This document shows, one piece after another, positions 1 to 10,000 of a DNA stretch of 64,000 bases (its first letter is position 1; every line of letters starts with the position of its first letter). The stretch lies in contig NZ_FOKK01000018.1 in the NCBI RefSeq assembly GCF_900112005.1, positions 39,924 to 103,923 of the forward strand, in the 5' to 3' direction. The notes under the pieces were generated by a model. It worked only from the letters and a program-made list of their open reading frames with translations, searched no databases and was not told where the DNA came from. Origin of the DNA: Algoriphagus aquimarinus (GTDB taxonomy: Bacteria > Bacteroidota > Bacteroidia > Cytophagales > Cyclobacteriaceae). A program made the position numbers and the translations under genes.

Positions 1-3000
1 CATCTTTTTTACGCTCGCGAACCAGGTTGGTATAATCAATCAATACAATCGCATTGTTCACTACCACCCCCGCTAAGGAAATAATACCTATACCCGTCAT
101 AATTACAACGAAATCCATGTTGAAAATCACAAGTCCCAAGAATACACCAATCGTACTCAAAACTACGGATGCCATAATGATAAATGGGGTAGTAACCGAA
201 TTAAACTGAGCTACAATTATCAGGAAAATCAAGGAAACTGCGATCCCTAACGCACCCAAAAGAAAATCCATAGATTTCTGCTGCTCTTCCTGCTCACCCG
301 TGTATTTCACAGAGATGCCATCTGGCACTTCGTAGTACTCAAGAGCTGCTTGTATCTGAGCATTCACTGCAGTTGCATTGAAACCATCAAGCACATTGGA
401 ATAGATGGTAACCGCCTTTTCCAAATCTTTTCTCTTCACAGAACCATAAGTAGAACCATACTTCACCTCAGCTACGGCTGAGATTGGCACTTCCCGCTTA
501 TCTCCAAATTTATCTCTAAAGCCAATTTTCTTATTGACCAAGGTGTTGATATCATATCTAAAACCTTCTGTTAACCTCAACTGGATTGGGTAATCATCTT
601 CACCTTCTTTGTATTTGGATACTTCCAAACCAAAAAGTGCTGTACGAAGGTCAGTTGCTATTTCTGAGGTAGAAAGCCCAAATCTCCTAGCCTTATCCCT
701 ATCAATATTCAAAATCACCTCAGGATTTCCCAGTGACAAATCGGACTTCAATTCTTCCACACCAGGGACATTTTGATCATTCAGATACTCTCTTGTTTGG
801 TTGACAAACGCAATCAGCTGATCGTAGTCCTCTCCAGCAAATTCCAAATTAATTGCTTTACCTACTGGAGGCCCGTTTCTCTGCTTATCTACAGTTACCA
901 GCACACCTGGATATTTGGTAGACAACTCACGAATCTGCTCCATCGCGCCGTTGGTATTGATGCCTTGGCGGTCGATGTAGTCTACGAAACCGATTGTGAT
1001 TTTCGCTTTGTGAGGCGTTGGTTGGTTACTTGGTCCTTCCATCGGGTCGCCAGTTCCTTCTCCTACCTGAGTGATTACTGATTCCAATATATCCTTGTAT
1101 TCATCCAGCGCTATCATCAGCTCATCTTCCATCCCATCCACAAACTCATTTGTCGCCTCTATATCCGTTCCTATCGGGAATTCAATAAACACATTGATGA
1201 GCTGAGGCTGGTTATCCGGGAAGAAAAGAACCTGTGGGGCCCTTACTACCAAAAGAAGTAGAGAAAGCACAAGTAGTAGCACCGTGCCACCTAGAAACCC
1301 ATAGGGCTTCTTGCCATTAAGAGCATACTGCAAAATACCTTCATACATATTCTCCATCTTCACCAAAAACACAGTCTGGAACCAGCGAATGGCTTTTCTG
1401 AGTATGAAGACATTGAAAACAGTTAATACACAAGCAATTAACATCAGTGAACCAAAAGCAGTCCATCCAATCAGATAAAACAATGCTGATAGGATCAGCA
1501 ATACACCCGCTACAATAATAGATTTCTGCTTAGGCTTATCCTTACTTACATCTTCCACCTTCATGAAAAGGGCAGTCAACACAGGGTTGATCACCAAGGC
1601 CACAAACAGGGAGGAAGAAAGAACAATAATCAATGTAATAGGAAGGAATTTCATAAACTCCCCTACCGTATCCTGCCAAAATGCAAGTGGAAGGAATGCA
1701 GCTAGAGTCGTAGCTGTAGAAGTAATGATTGGCCAAGCGACCTCCCCTACTCCTTCTTTTGCTGCCTGAGCGGCACTTTTGCCTTCAGACATCAAACGAT
1801 AGATATTCTCTACCACCACGATACCGTTATCCACGAGCATACCCAAGGCTAGAATCAGGGAGAAAAGCACCATTAGATTCAGCGTAATCCCAAAAGCATT
1901 TAATATCAGGAAAGAAATGAACATGGAAAGCGGAATTGCTATCCCCACAAAAAGTGCATTTCTAAATCCTAGGAAAAACATCAATACCAATACCACTAGA
2001 ATCACCCCAAAGATGATAGAGTTTTCAAGATCACTTACCTGAAGTCTAGTTGCTTTGGACTGGTCATTGGTGATGCTGATCTCAAGATCCGGAGGGAATC
2101 TGTCGGCTTTGGTTTTTTCAATAATTTCCTTGATTTTATCCGCAGCATACAGCAAGTTCTCTCCACTTCGCTTCACTACGTTGATCGTCACTACAGGAAG
2201 GTTTTTGCTTCTAGCGTAACTTGTTCTCTCTTTATAAGTATCCTTTACTTCTGCTACGTCCCTGAGGTAAACGATTTTCTGGTTGTCAGTTTTGATGATG
2301 ATATCCAGAATATCCATTGGGTCTGTGAACTCTCCATCTACACGAAGTGTGCGCTGAAAATCTCCAGACCTAATATTACCACCTGAAATCGTCACATTCT
2401 CCGTTTGGATCGCAGAAGCGATATCATTGAAACTCACCCCAACAGATTCCATTTTGTAAGGATCTGCGTTGATCTGAATCTCTCGCTCTACTGTTCCTGC
2501 TAAATCTGCTTTTGAGATTTCTGAAAGCTTCTCTATCTCATCTTCCAGGTATTCTCCGAACTTCTTCAGTTCAGCTTCAGAATAATCTCCAGAAATATTA
2601 ACATTCATAATCGGGAAATCAGATGTATTCACTTCCAATACATTGGGATCCTGATCCAGATCTGTAGGCAGTTCACTTTTAGATTTATCTACAGCATCCT
2701 TTACATCCTGAATAGCTTTGGAGATCTCCACGCCAGGATTAAATTCCACTACAATAGAAGAGAAATCCTGAACAGATGTAGAAGTAATATCCTTCACGTC
2801 ATTTAGGGACTTCAACTCTTTCTCTATAGGTCTTGTGATTAGATTCTCCATATCCACTGGTGAGTTACCAGGATAAGGAGTTCCTACATACACCGTAGGG
2901 ATGACGATCTCAGGAAAGCTCTCCTTCGGCATATTGCGATAAGCACTCAAGCCAAGGAAAGTAATTATCAGCGTAAGGATAACCACAGAGGTGGAATTAT

Positions 3001-3061
3001 CCACACTCATGCTGGATAAGCCGAACTCTCTCGTTTTTATTGGTTTTTGATTTTCCGCCAT
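1..3061 (-). CDS. RND-family efflux pump, inner-membrane transporter (C-terminus beyond window)
   Basis: Inner-membrane proton-driven pump of the AcrB/MexB-like resistance-nodulation-division family. It would export drugs or other small molecules with the adaptor and TolC-like genes just upstream. The frame stays open from an ATG at 3061 to the left edge, about 1020 residues; family members are usually 1030-1150, so only the C-terminal end is missing. Visible are a first membrane helix near residues 18-36, two large periplasmic loops, and two copies of the helix-rich membrane half. The motif NMPKESFPE just after helix 1 and VDNGIVVVENIYR are typical of the family. The start is four bases after the adaptor stop, which implies translation from one operon mRNA. 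The substrate cannot be deduced. Confidence 0.95.
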   Translation of the reverse strand, partial: MAENQKPIKTREFGLSSMSVDNSTSVVILTLIITFLGLSAYRNMPKESFPEIVIPTVYVGTPYPGNSPVDMENLITRPIEKELKSLNDVKDITSTSVQDFSSIVVEFNPGVEISKAIQDVKDAVDKSKSELPTDLDQDPNVLEVNTSDFPIMNVNISGDYSEAELKKFGEYLEDEIEKLSEISKADLAGTVEREIQINADPYKMESVGVSFNDIASAIQTENVTISGGNIRSGDFQRTLRVDGEFTDPMDILDIIIKTDNQKIVYLRDVAEVKDTYKERTSYARSKNLPVVTINVVKRSGENLLYAADKIKEIIEKTKADRFPPDLEISITNDQSKATRLQVSDLENSIIFGVILVVLVLMFFLGFRNALFVGIAIPLSMFISFLILNAFGITLNLMVLFSLILALGMLVDNGIVVVENIYRLMSEGKSAAQAAKEGVGEVAWPIITSTATTLAAFLPLAFWQDTVGEFMKFLPITLIIVLSSSLFVALVINPVLTALFMKVEDVSKDKPKQKSIIVAGVLLILSALFYLIGWTAFGSLMLIACVLTVFNVFILRKAIRWFQTVFLVKMENMYEGILQYALNGKKPYGFLGGTVLLLVLSLLLLVVRAPQVLFFPDNQPQLINVFIEFPIGTDIEATNEFVDGMEDELMIALDEYKDILESVITQVGEGTGDPMEGPSNQPTPHKAKITIGFVDYIDRQGINTNGAMEQIRELSTKYPGVLVTVDKQRNGPPVGKAINLEFAGEDYDQLIAFVNQTREYLNDQNVPGVEELKSDLSLGNPEVILNIDRDKARRFGLSTSEIATDLRTALFGLEVSKYKEGEDDYPIQLRLTEGFRYDINTLVNKKIGFRDKFGDKREVPISAVAEVKYGSTYGSVKRKDLEKAVTIYSNVLDGFNATAVNAQIQAALEYYEVPDGISVKYTGEQEEQQKSMDFLLGALGIAVSLIFLIIVAQFNSVTTPFIIMASVVLSTIGVFLGLVIFNMDFVVIMTGIGIISLAGVVVNNAIVLIDYTNLVRERKKD

Positions 3062-3065
3062 CTTA

Positions 3066-4199
3066 TTACTGCTGAGCTATATTCACGTTGAAATTATCTC
3101 CTACTTCACGGAAGCCTTTGTCCACTAAAACTTCATTTCCTTCCAAACCTTTCAATATTTCAGTTTCCTGATCAAAGGTCTTTCCTCTCTCTACATATTT
3201 TTTCTTGGCGAAACCTTCCACTACTACAAATAAGTAATCACCTCTATTGTCGCTAAGGATCAAATGACTAGGAACAGTGACTGCATCATTATGCTCATAA
3301 TCCTGAATTTTCAAAACAGAAATCATATTTGGCTTCACCATTGGGACCTTTGGAAGATACACCTCCACTTTAAATGTCCTGTTGTTTGGGTTGATGATCG
3401 CACCTACTGCGGACACCTTTGTCTGTATTTCCTGATTGATGGAAGGGAATCTCACATCTACAGAATCGCCTTTTCCAAGAACTCCTACATAAGACTCAGA
3501 AATATCTGCCTCAATAAATAAGTCGCTTTCTCCGACAAATTGAAACATAGATGCACCTGGCTGAACCAACTCGCCCAATCTCACCTGCACAGTTTCGATC
3601 GTACCTGCAAATGGCGCTCGAATCACTCCTTTAGCTAACTCCGTTTTGGCGGAAGCCAAGTTTCTTTGTAAGCCTTCTTTTCTATTTTTAGCTTCTAGGT
3701 ATTGTACTTCAGTACCAATCTGCTGCTTCCAAAGACGCTCCTGCTTTTCGAATAAAGTATTTGCTAGATCCATGGTGTTTTCCAGCTCTTCTATAGAACG
3801 TTGTATGGATTCAGTGTCAATTCTCGCCAAAACCTGTCCCTTAGAGACTCTCATACCCTCGATAGCCGGCACTTCCAGAATTCTCCCTGAAGTCTCAGCA
3901 CTGATGCTCACATTCTTCTTAGAAAGAACAGATCCTGTCACCTCCACATAGTGCTCAAATCTCCCTCTCTTAGCCTGAGCTGTAGTGATTAGGATTGACT
4001 TATGATTTAGCTTGGCAAACTCAGGATCTAACTTCATCAACTCAGCCTCCAACTCCTTTATCTGGCTGTTGATTTCGTTTGATTGCGTTTTGAGTTCTTT
4101 CAACTCAGCTTTTTTCGCCTCCACTCCTTCTTCAGTAGCACAGGAAATAGCGACCAAGGCAAGTGCAATCAGGGGTAAAAATTTATATAGTGCTTTCAT
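3066..4199 (-). CDS. RND efflux periplasmic adaptor (HlyD/AcrA family) lipoprotein
   Basis: Membrane-fusion protein that would bridge the RND pump and the TolC-like channel. The 377-residue protein begins with a lipoprotein signal ending in AISC, so Cys20 should be lipid-anchored. A coiled-coil segment follows directly (about residues 28-60), and the lipoyl/biotinyl-like half motifs flank a second helical hairpin (about residues 95-185). The C-terminal half is the beta-barrel and membrane-proximal domain. An early coiled coil before the lipoyl domain is a little unusual and may be a Bacteroidota feature. It is separated from the TolC-like gene by a 159-bp spacer that carries a dispersed palindromic repeat. 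Confidence 0.93.
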   Translation of the reverse strand: MKALYKFLPLIALALVAISCATEEGVEAKKAELKELKTQSNEINSQIKELEAELMKLDPEFAKLNHKSILITTAQAKRGRFEHYVEVTGSVLSKKNVSISAETSGRILEVPAIEGMRVSKGQVLARIDTESIQRSIEELENTMDLANTLFEKQERLWKQQIGTEVQYLEAKNRKEGLQRNLASAKTELAKGVIRAPFAGTIETVQVRLGELVQPGASMFQFVGESDLFIEADISESYVGVLGKGDSVDVRFPSINQEIQTKVSAVGAIINPNNRTFKVEVYLPKVPMVKPNMISVLKIQDYEHNDAVTVPSHLILSDNRGDYLFVVVEGFAKKKYVERGKTFDQETEILKGLEGNEVLVDKGFREVGDNFNVNIAQQ

Positions 4200-4221
4200 A
4201 TGATTATAATTTCTCTATTAA

Positions 4222-4312
4222 GGCCATCCCGATAGCTATCGGGAGAAATCTCGCATAGTAAAATCATCCTCGTATAGGACGGTTTGGTTCTGCTCGATTT
4301 CATGATTTATTG
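4222..4312. repeat. Dispersed repeat of about 100 bp between tolC-like and adaptor genes
   Basis: Contains CCCGATAGCTATCGGG at 4228-4243 and shares the ordered blocks AATCTCGCAT, AATCATCC and TGCTCGAT with the copy at 50945-51047. Confidence 0.7.
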
Positions 4313-4358
4313 ATATTGTCGTTGTTATATACTTCCTTTTTGAAAAGGAAATGTTGGA

Positions 4359-5741
4359 TTAGTCGTTGATTCCTTCTTTCAAGATCCCCAGCGCCTTTTC
4401 CAAATCTACTTTGGAAATTAAGCCATCATAAAGAGCTCCTAAGTAATTGATTTCTGATTCTATCAAAGCGGCATCAGCATCTACAACCTCCAAGTTGGAG
4501 CCAACACCTTCATTGTATTTGATTTTGGAGATATCATACACCTCTTTTGCCAGTGCCATACTCTCTTTTTGTACTGCCAAAACCTCCATATCATTTGCTA
4601 GATTTTGTCGGGCTTGAAAAATCTCCAGTTGAATATTGCCATCCAAATAGTACTTCTGATTTTCCAACTGCTGCAATTGTATTCTGTTTCGCTGTATTCT
4701 AGCGCTTTTGGCTAGTCCATCGAAAATCGGAATATTCATAGCAACACCGATCATTGAAGAGCTAAACCAATTTGATGACTTGAAAAGCGTGTTAAATGAA
4801 TCTCCAGCACCTGATCTTGTGAAATTAGCATTGAGATCAAGCGTAGGTATGTATTGTGAAGTGTTATACTTCAGATCCAATTGAGTCAACTCCATGTTAG
4901 TATTCAGCTGATCCATTTCTACGCGGTGGCTTTGCTCCATAGTCTGAAGTCTTGAAAGGTCCTCCTCAGGATTCAATTCAGCAAGAGTTTCAGTGATTAC
5001 GAGATCGTAATTTTTCGGTAGTCCCAATTGAATCTTCAAAAGCTGCTTAGAGATATCGTAGGCAGTGATGCTTCTCTTCAATTGTGAAAAGGTATTGTTA
5101 CGCTGAACCTGAATTCTTGAAACTTCTATTTTCTCAGAAAATCCTGCCTCGTTCATGGCTTTGGTTTCTTCCAATAGTGAGTCAATTCTGGTCAGGTTGG
5201 CCTGAGAAAGTTTAATTCTTTCAGCATTTACCAAAACCCCAAAATATGCTTTCTTGACGTTCTCGATCACATCATTTTCCACTTTCACCTTATTCAGCTC
5301 GGTCAGAGCTTTGTAAGTCTTCGCTGCTCTTAAACCCACGAAAAATGAACCGTCAAAAATCATCTGAGTCATATTCACTCCAGCATTTGCGGAGTAATTC
5401 ACACCGAATCTCGCCGGAATCACATCAGAAGGGTTGGTAGGATCACCGAATGGCGGTGCATTTGGCAAAAACACCACCTGAACGAGTGGATTATAATTAA
5501 CCCCTACCGAACCATTCACCTGTGGCAGACCAGCAGCTGTTTCTTCCTTAATGGTAGTCTGCGAAACCATCACTTCCAGTCTGGCATTCTTGGCATCCAC
5601 ATTATTTTCCAAGGCATACTCCAAAGTCTCCTTGAGATTGAGTTGTAGCGTCTCCAAAGGCGGAGCTTCTTGGGCAGTAGCCTCCAGCCTGAATAAATTC
5701 AAGGCAAGGAAAACCACAAAATAAATCTTTGTTTTATGCAT
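4359..5741 (-). CDS. TolC-family outer-membrane efflux protein
   Basis: Outer-membrane channel of a tripartite efflux system. The 460-residue protein has a cleavable signal peptide (about residues 1-24, ending ATAQ). The two tandem helical repeats of the OEP family follow, rich in Ala, Asn, Gln and Leu, with the segment YNEGVGSNLEVVDADAAL near the C-terminus as a family signature. The length matches TolC-like proteins (430-490). It is the second gene of the operon, 63 bp after the TetR-type regulator and ahead of the adaptor. Confidence 0.94.
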   Translation of the reverse strand: MHKTKIYFVVFLALNLFRLEATAQEAPPLETLQLNLKETLEYALENNVDAKNARLEVMVSQTTIKEETAAGLPQVNGSVGVNYNPLVQVVFLPNAPPFGDPTNPSDVIPARFGVNYSANAGVNMTQMIFDGSFFVGLRAAKTYKALTELNKVKVENDVIENVKKAYFGVLVNAERIKLSQANLTRIDSLLEETKAMNEAGFSEKIEVSRIQVQRNNTFSQLKRSITAYDISKQLLKIQLGLPKNYDLVITETLAELNPEEDLSRLQTMEQSHRVEMDQLNTNMELTQLDLKYNTSQYIPTLDLNANFTRSGAGDSFNTLFKSSNWFSSSMIGVAMNIPIFDGLAKSARIQRNRIQLQQLENQKYYLDGNIQLEIFQARQNLANDMEVLAVQKESMALAKEVYDISKIKYNEGVGSNLEVVDADAALIESEINYLGALYDGLISKVDLEKALGILKEGIND

Positions 5742-5804
5742 GATTAAATCTAAAAAGAGTCTGATTTTATGTAATCGCCAGCAAAGGGCAGTTATAGAAG
5801 TTGA

Positions 5805-6404
5805 TTAGTAAGTATTTCGCTTTTGCAGATAAGCCTGCCTACCTTTTTCGGTAAATATACCATGTAAGAAATGATCTAACATCTCCATGTGCAGAGTTAA
5901 TAAACTAAAATCTCTTCGGTCGTAGTTGGATGGATTCATAGCAGCGCTGATTTGATCTATTCGCATATTCGCCAAGATCTTCGCATTGATTTCAGGACGA
6001 AAATAACCAAGGGTTTTGCCTTTCTCTAGGACGTTGACGATATCTGTCACAATAATTTCTTCTTTGAATTGATTGAACATCTCCCAAACTTCCGGGAAGT
6101 ACTTTTGGATTTCAAGCAAGACCATTGGGTTCAAGGTTGACAAGCGCTCCCTTACCATCTTGGAAGTATGAACCAAATGCTCAATCACACCATCTTCACC
6201 TTCCAGAATCTTGTCTAGCGTATCCTGATCCTCTTTCAATGCCATTGAAAAAGCCTCCTTGACAAGCTGCTTTTTATCTATGAATTCCTGATAGATTGTC
6301 TTTTTGGAAATCCCAGCCAAACGAGCAATATCCTCCATCGTAATGGCTCTCACACCATACTGGCTAAATTGATCACTGGCTATCCCTAGAATCTTCTCCC
6401 TCAT
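5805..6404 (-). CDS. TetR/AcrR-family transcriptional regulator of the efflux operon
   Basis: A 199-residue regulator with an N-terminal TetR helix-turn-helix at about residues 20-45 (IARLAGISKKTIYQEF) and an all-helical ligand-binding C-terminal domain. It heads the efflux operon in the same orientation, so it probably represses its own transcript and the pump genes until a pump substrate binds. Upstream lies a good Bacteroidota promoter, and a 9+9 bp inverted repeat overlaps its -33 region, as expected for autorepression. The ligand is unknown. Confidence 0.92.
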   Translation of the reverse strand: MREKILGIASDQFSQYGVRAITMEDIARLAGISKKTIYQEFIDKKQLVKEAFSMALKEDQDTLDKILEGEDGVIEHLVHTSKMVRERLSTLNPMVLLEIQKYFPEVWEMFNQFKEEIIVTDIVNVLEKGKTLGYFRPEINAKILANMRIDQISAAMNPSNYDRRDFSLLTLHMEMLDHFLHGIFTEKGRQAYLQKRNTY

Positions 6405-6433
6405 TTATGCTAATCAACTTAATTTACGAGATG

Positions 6434-6463
6434 CAAAACTACGGAAACTTTCACCAAAGCAAA
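6434..6463 (-). promoter_or_regulatory. Bacteroidota-type promoter of the tetR efflux operon
   Basis: Read on the minus strand there is TTTG, an 18-bp spacer, then TAGTTTTG, which fits the TTTG-N17-20-TAnnTTTG primary promoter of Bacteroidota. It ends about 30 bp before the tetR start codon. Confidence 0.7.
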
Positions 6464-6470
6464 AGTTTCC
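6443..6470. promoter_or_regulatory. Candidate TetR operator (inverted repeat)
   Basis: GGAAACTTT at 6443-6451 and AAAGTTTCC at 6462-6470 form a perfect 9-bp inverted repeat with a 10-bp spacer. The site overlaps the -33 box and spacer of the tetR promoter. Size, symmetry and position suit binding by a TetR dimer; binding itself is inferred. Confidence 0.55.
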
Positions 6471-6725
6471 ACCGTGCCGAAAACGAACAATATTCGGCCT
6501 ATTTAAAAAAATAACAAGGAAAAGTGCGCGCAGATGAACAGCGAGCTAATTTTTTGAAATTTAAAACTGCGAGAAATATAGTGTCAGATTTTAAAAGACA
6601 ATAGCTATTAGACATTAGATACAAGCAGTAAGACGGTAGATTTAAGAATCAAGACGCTAGATATAAGACCCAAGACGTTAGACACCAAGATAGTTTGGCT
6701 CTATCATACTGCCATTAGGATCAGC

Positions 6726-6830
6726 GTCATTGCGAGGAGCGAAGTATGAGCGACAAAGCAATCTCGTAAATATGATCAGATTGCCTGCCCAGCAGTTGGC
6801 GGGCTTTGGTCATTCTTCCCTCGCAATGAC
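6726..6830. repeat. Palindrome-ended intergenic repeat (MITE-like)
   Basis: GTCATTGCGAGG (6726-6737) and CCTCGCAATGAC (6819-6830) are perfect 12-bp inverted ends of a 105-bp element. Degenerate pieces of the same kind lie at about 6935-6945 and 58054-58090. Between 6590 and 6690 a degenerate run of AAGACG-TAGA-like units also occurs. The rest of 6405-7027 shows no gene. Confidence 0.6.
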
Positions 6831-6976
6831 AAAGCTCAACTAACCAGAAAGTACCCCAACTCTTCGGTAATCTCGTAAATCGTAATTCGTACCTCCTAAA
6901 TAATAACAGATTGCTTCAAGCTCCTCCGCCGCTTTCGCAATGACGAATATTCACGACTGAAATCTGAACACTAATT

Positions 6977-7007
6977 TTTCAATCTCCCGCTCAATTCCGT
7001 ACCTTTG
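6977..7007 (+). promoter_or_regulatory. Promoter of purL (-7 box TACCTTTG)
   Basis: TACCTTTG at 7000-7007 matches the Bacteroidota -7 consensus TAnnTTTG. A TTTC sits 19 bp upstream as a weak -33. The predicted transcript starts 10-15 bp before the purL ATG at 7028, supporting that start. Confidence 0.55.
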
Positions 7008-7027
7008 CATCTTACCAGCCAAAGGAC

Positions 7028-10000
7028 ATGATTTTCTTCTTTGAATCCCCTCTAAAAACCGTTTACGCTGTACAATCTCCACAACCTTTCGCTCCAGAAG
7101 ACTTAGAAAAGCTGACTTGGCTTTTTGGTGGAGCTACAGCGATCAGCAATCCATCACTCACCGGAAACTATTCAGGACCTCGCAAGGAAATGATTACTCC
7201 ATGGTCAACCAACGCTGTGGAAATCACCGCAAACATGGGTGTCCCTGGCGTCATCCGTGTCGAGGAGTTTTTCCCGATGAATGAAGGAGACCAAATCGAT
7301 CCTATGCTTCAAAAAGCTTATAACGGGATAGATCAGGAGATTTTTGATATACACTTGCAGCCGGAAGCGATCGTAGAAATCAACGATATCGCTGCGTATA
7401 GCAAGGCAAACGGCTTGGCACTTAGCCAAGAAGAGGTTGATTATTTGGACAATGTTTCCAAGCAATTGGAGAGACCACTGACGGATTCTGAGGTTTTCGG
7501 ATTTTCTCAAGTGAACTCAGAGCATTGCCGTCACAAGATTTTCAACGGTACTTTTATAATAGATGGAGTAGAAAAGCCTCAGACGCTTTTCCAACTCATC
7601 AAAGAAACTGCTAAAGCGCATCCTAACCGTATCGCTTCTGCTTACAAAGACAACGTAGCCTTTGTAGGCGGTCCAAAAGCACAACAATTCGCACCGAAAA
7701 CGGCGCATCAGGCAGACTTCTTCGAAACTCGTGAGGTCGAGACAGTTATTTCCCTAAAAGCTGAAACACATAACTTCCCAACTACCGTGGAGCCTTTCAA
7801 CGGCGCGGCCACTGGAGCTGGTGGAGAAATCAGAGATCGTATGGCTGGCGGAACTGCCTCTATTCCTTTGGCAGGAACGGCAGTTTACATGACTTCTTAT
7901 CCTCGTTCCGAGAAAGGGAGATCTTGGGAAAGCAAGCTTGCTGAGCGTCCTTGGCTGTACCAAACGCCTATGGATATCCTGATCAAAGCTTCCAACGGAG
8001 CTTCTGATTTCGGTAATAAATTCGGTCAACCACTCATCTGTGGATCCCTTTTGACTTTCGAGCATGAGGAAGACGGCAAGCATCACGGTTTTGACAAAGT
8101 GATCATGCTAGCTGGTGGCGTGGGCTTCACCAATGCCAAATACACCAAAAAGAACGAACCAAAAGCCGGTGATCAGATTGTGATCATGGGCGGCGACAAC
8201 TATAGAATCGGAATGGGCGGTTCGGCGGTTTCTTCCCTGAATACAGGAGAACTTTCCAATGCAATCGAGCTAAATGCAATTCAGCGATCCAATCCTGAGA
8301 TGCAAAAGCGTGTTTCCAACGTGATCCGCGCCATGGCTGAGAGCGAAAACAACCCAATCATTTCTATCCACGATCACGGAGCTGGCGGACATTTGAACTG
8401 CCTTTCTGAATTGGTGGAAGATGCTGGAGGAACAATCCACATCGATAAATTGCCGGTGGGTGACCCTACCCTTTCCGCTAAGGAAATCATAGGAAACGAA
8501 TCTCAGGAGCGTATGGGATTGGTGATTGGCAAAAAAGACGTAGATACCTTACATCAGATCTCTGACCGTGAGCGCGCTCCATTCTATGTGGTAGGCGAGG
8601 CGACTGGAGATATGCATTTCAAATTTGAAAATGGCAAAACCGGAGAAAAGCCGGTGGACTGGAACCTGAGCTACATGTTCGGTTCTTCTCCTAAGACCAT
8701 TTTGGAAGACGATACCACCAACGCTTCTTTTGCGGAAGCAAACTATGAAGCTGATCTGATCCAGGGATATATCCGCGAGGTATTGCAGCTGGAAGCAGTG
8801 GCTTGTAAGGATTGGTTGACAAATAAAGTAGATAGATCCGTGACGGGTCGTGTGGCAACACAGCAGACCGTCGGTGAGATCCAACTTCCACTGAATGACG
8901 TGGCTGTAATGGCTTTGGACTTCACCGGAAACAAAGGAATCGCAACTTCCATCGGACATGCGCCAGTGGCAGCCTTGGCAGATCCTGAAGCAGGTAGTCG
9001 ATTGGCGATTGCTGAGGCGATGACAAACTTAATTTTTGCGCATATTCAGGACGGTTTGCAGGGCATTTCCCTTTCTGCCAACTGGATGTGGCCAGCAAAG
9101 AACAAAGGTGAAAACGATAGACTATATAGAGCGGTAGAAGCAGTTTCTGAATTTGCGATTGATCTGGGTGTGAATATCCCTACGGGAAAAGACTCCCTTT
9201 CCATGACGCAGAAATATCCTGACGGAAAAACGGTTTACTCTCCGGGAACGGTGATTATCTCCACCGTTGGTGAATGTAGCAACGTTCAGAAAACAGTGAA
9301 AACTGCCCTGAAACCTATCAAAGGAAGTAGAATCCTGTACATAGATTTTTCTAAGGACGAATTCAAATTGGCTGGCTCAAGCTTCTATCAGGCCTTGAAC
9401 AAGGTCGGAACAGAAACTCCGGACGTTAAAAACCCAAGATATTTCGCTAAGGCATTTACAGCTGTTCAGGATCTGATCGATCAGACTTGGATACTTGCAG
9501 GTCATGATATCTCTTCAGGTGGTTTGGTAACAGCCCTTTTGGAAATGTGTTTCCCTGTACAAAATGTAGGTTTGAAAGTGAAACTGAATCGTCTGCATGA
9601 AGCAGATCTAGTGAAAGCTTTATTTGCCGAGAATCCAGGAATCCTGATTCAAGTCGAAGATGATCACGCAGTGGAAGCCTTATTGGTAGAAGCTGATATT
9701 GATTATGTGGAACTTGCGAAAGTGACTGATTCCGGAAACATTGAGTTTGCAGGAAAAGACCTGACGCTGGACATCGCTGAGCTTCGTGATGTATGGTTCA
9801 GATCTTCTTACTTATTAGACAGAAAGCAAAGCGGAGAGAAACTTGCGAAAGACCGCTTTGACAATTATAAAAATCAGCCGCTTGCATTTGAGTTTGCTGA
9901 AGGTTGGAAAGGCAGTTTCGAAACTGCAGGACTAGATCCATTCAGAACTGAGAAAGGCAAGGCGAAAGCAGCGATCATCCGTGAAAAAGGTGTGAACGGC

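Noticed and set aside
773..1081. Open frame on the plus strand inside the RND pump gene
   Set aside because: It is antisense to a strongly conserved coding region and has no family features.
8549..8959. 136-codon minus-strand frame inside purL
   Set aside because: Shadow of the conserved purL frame; no start context or recognisable product.
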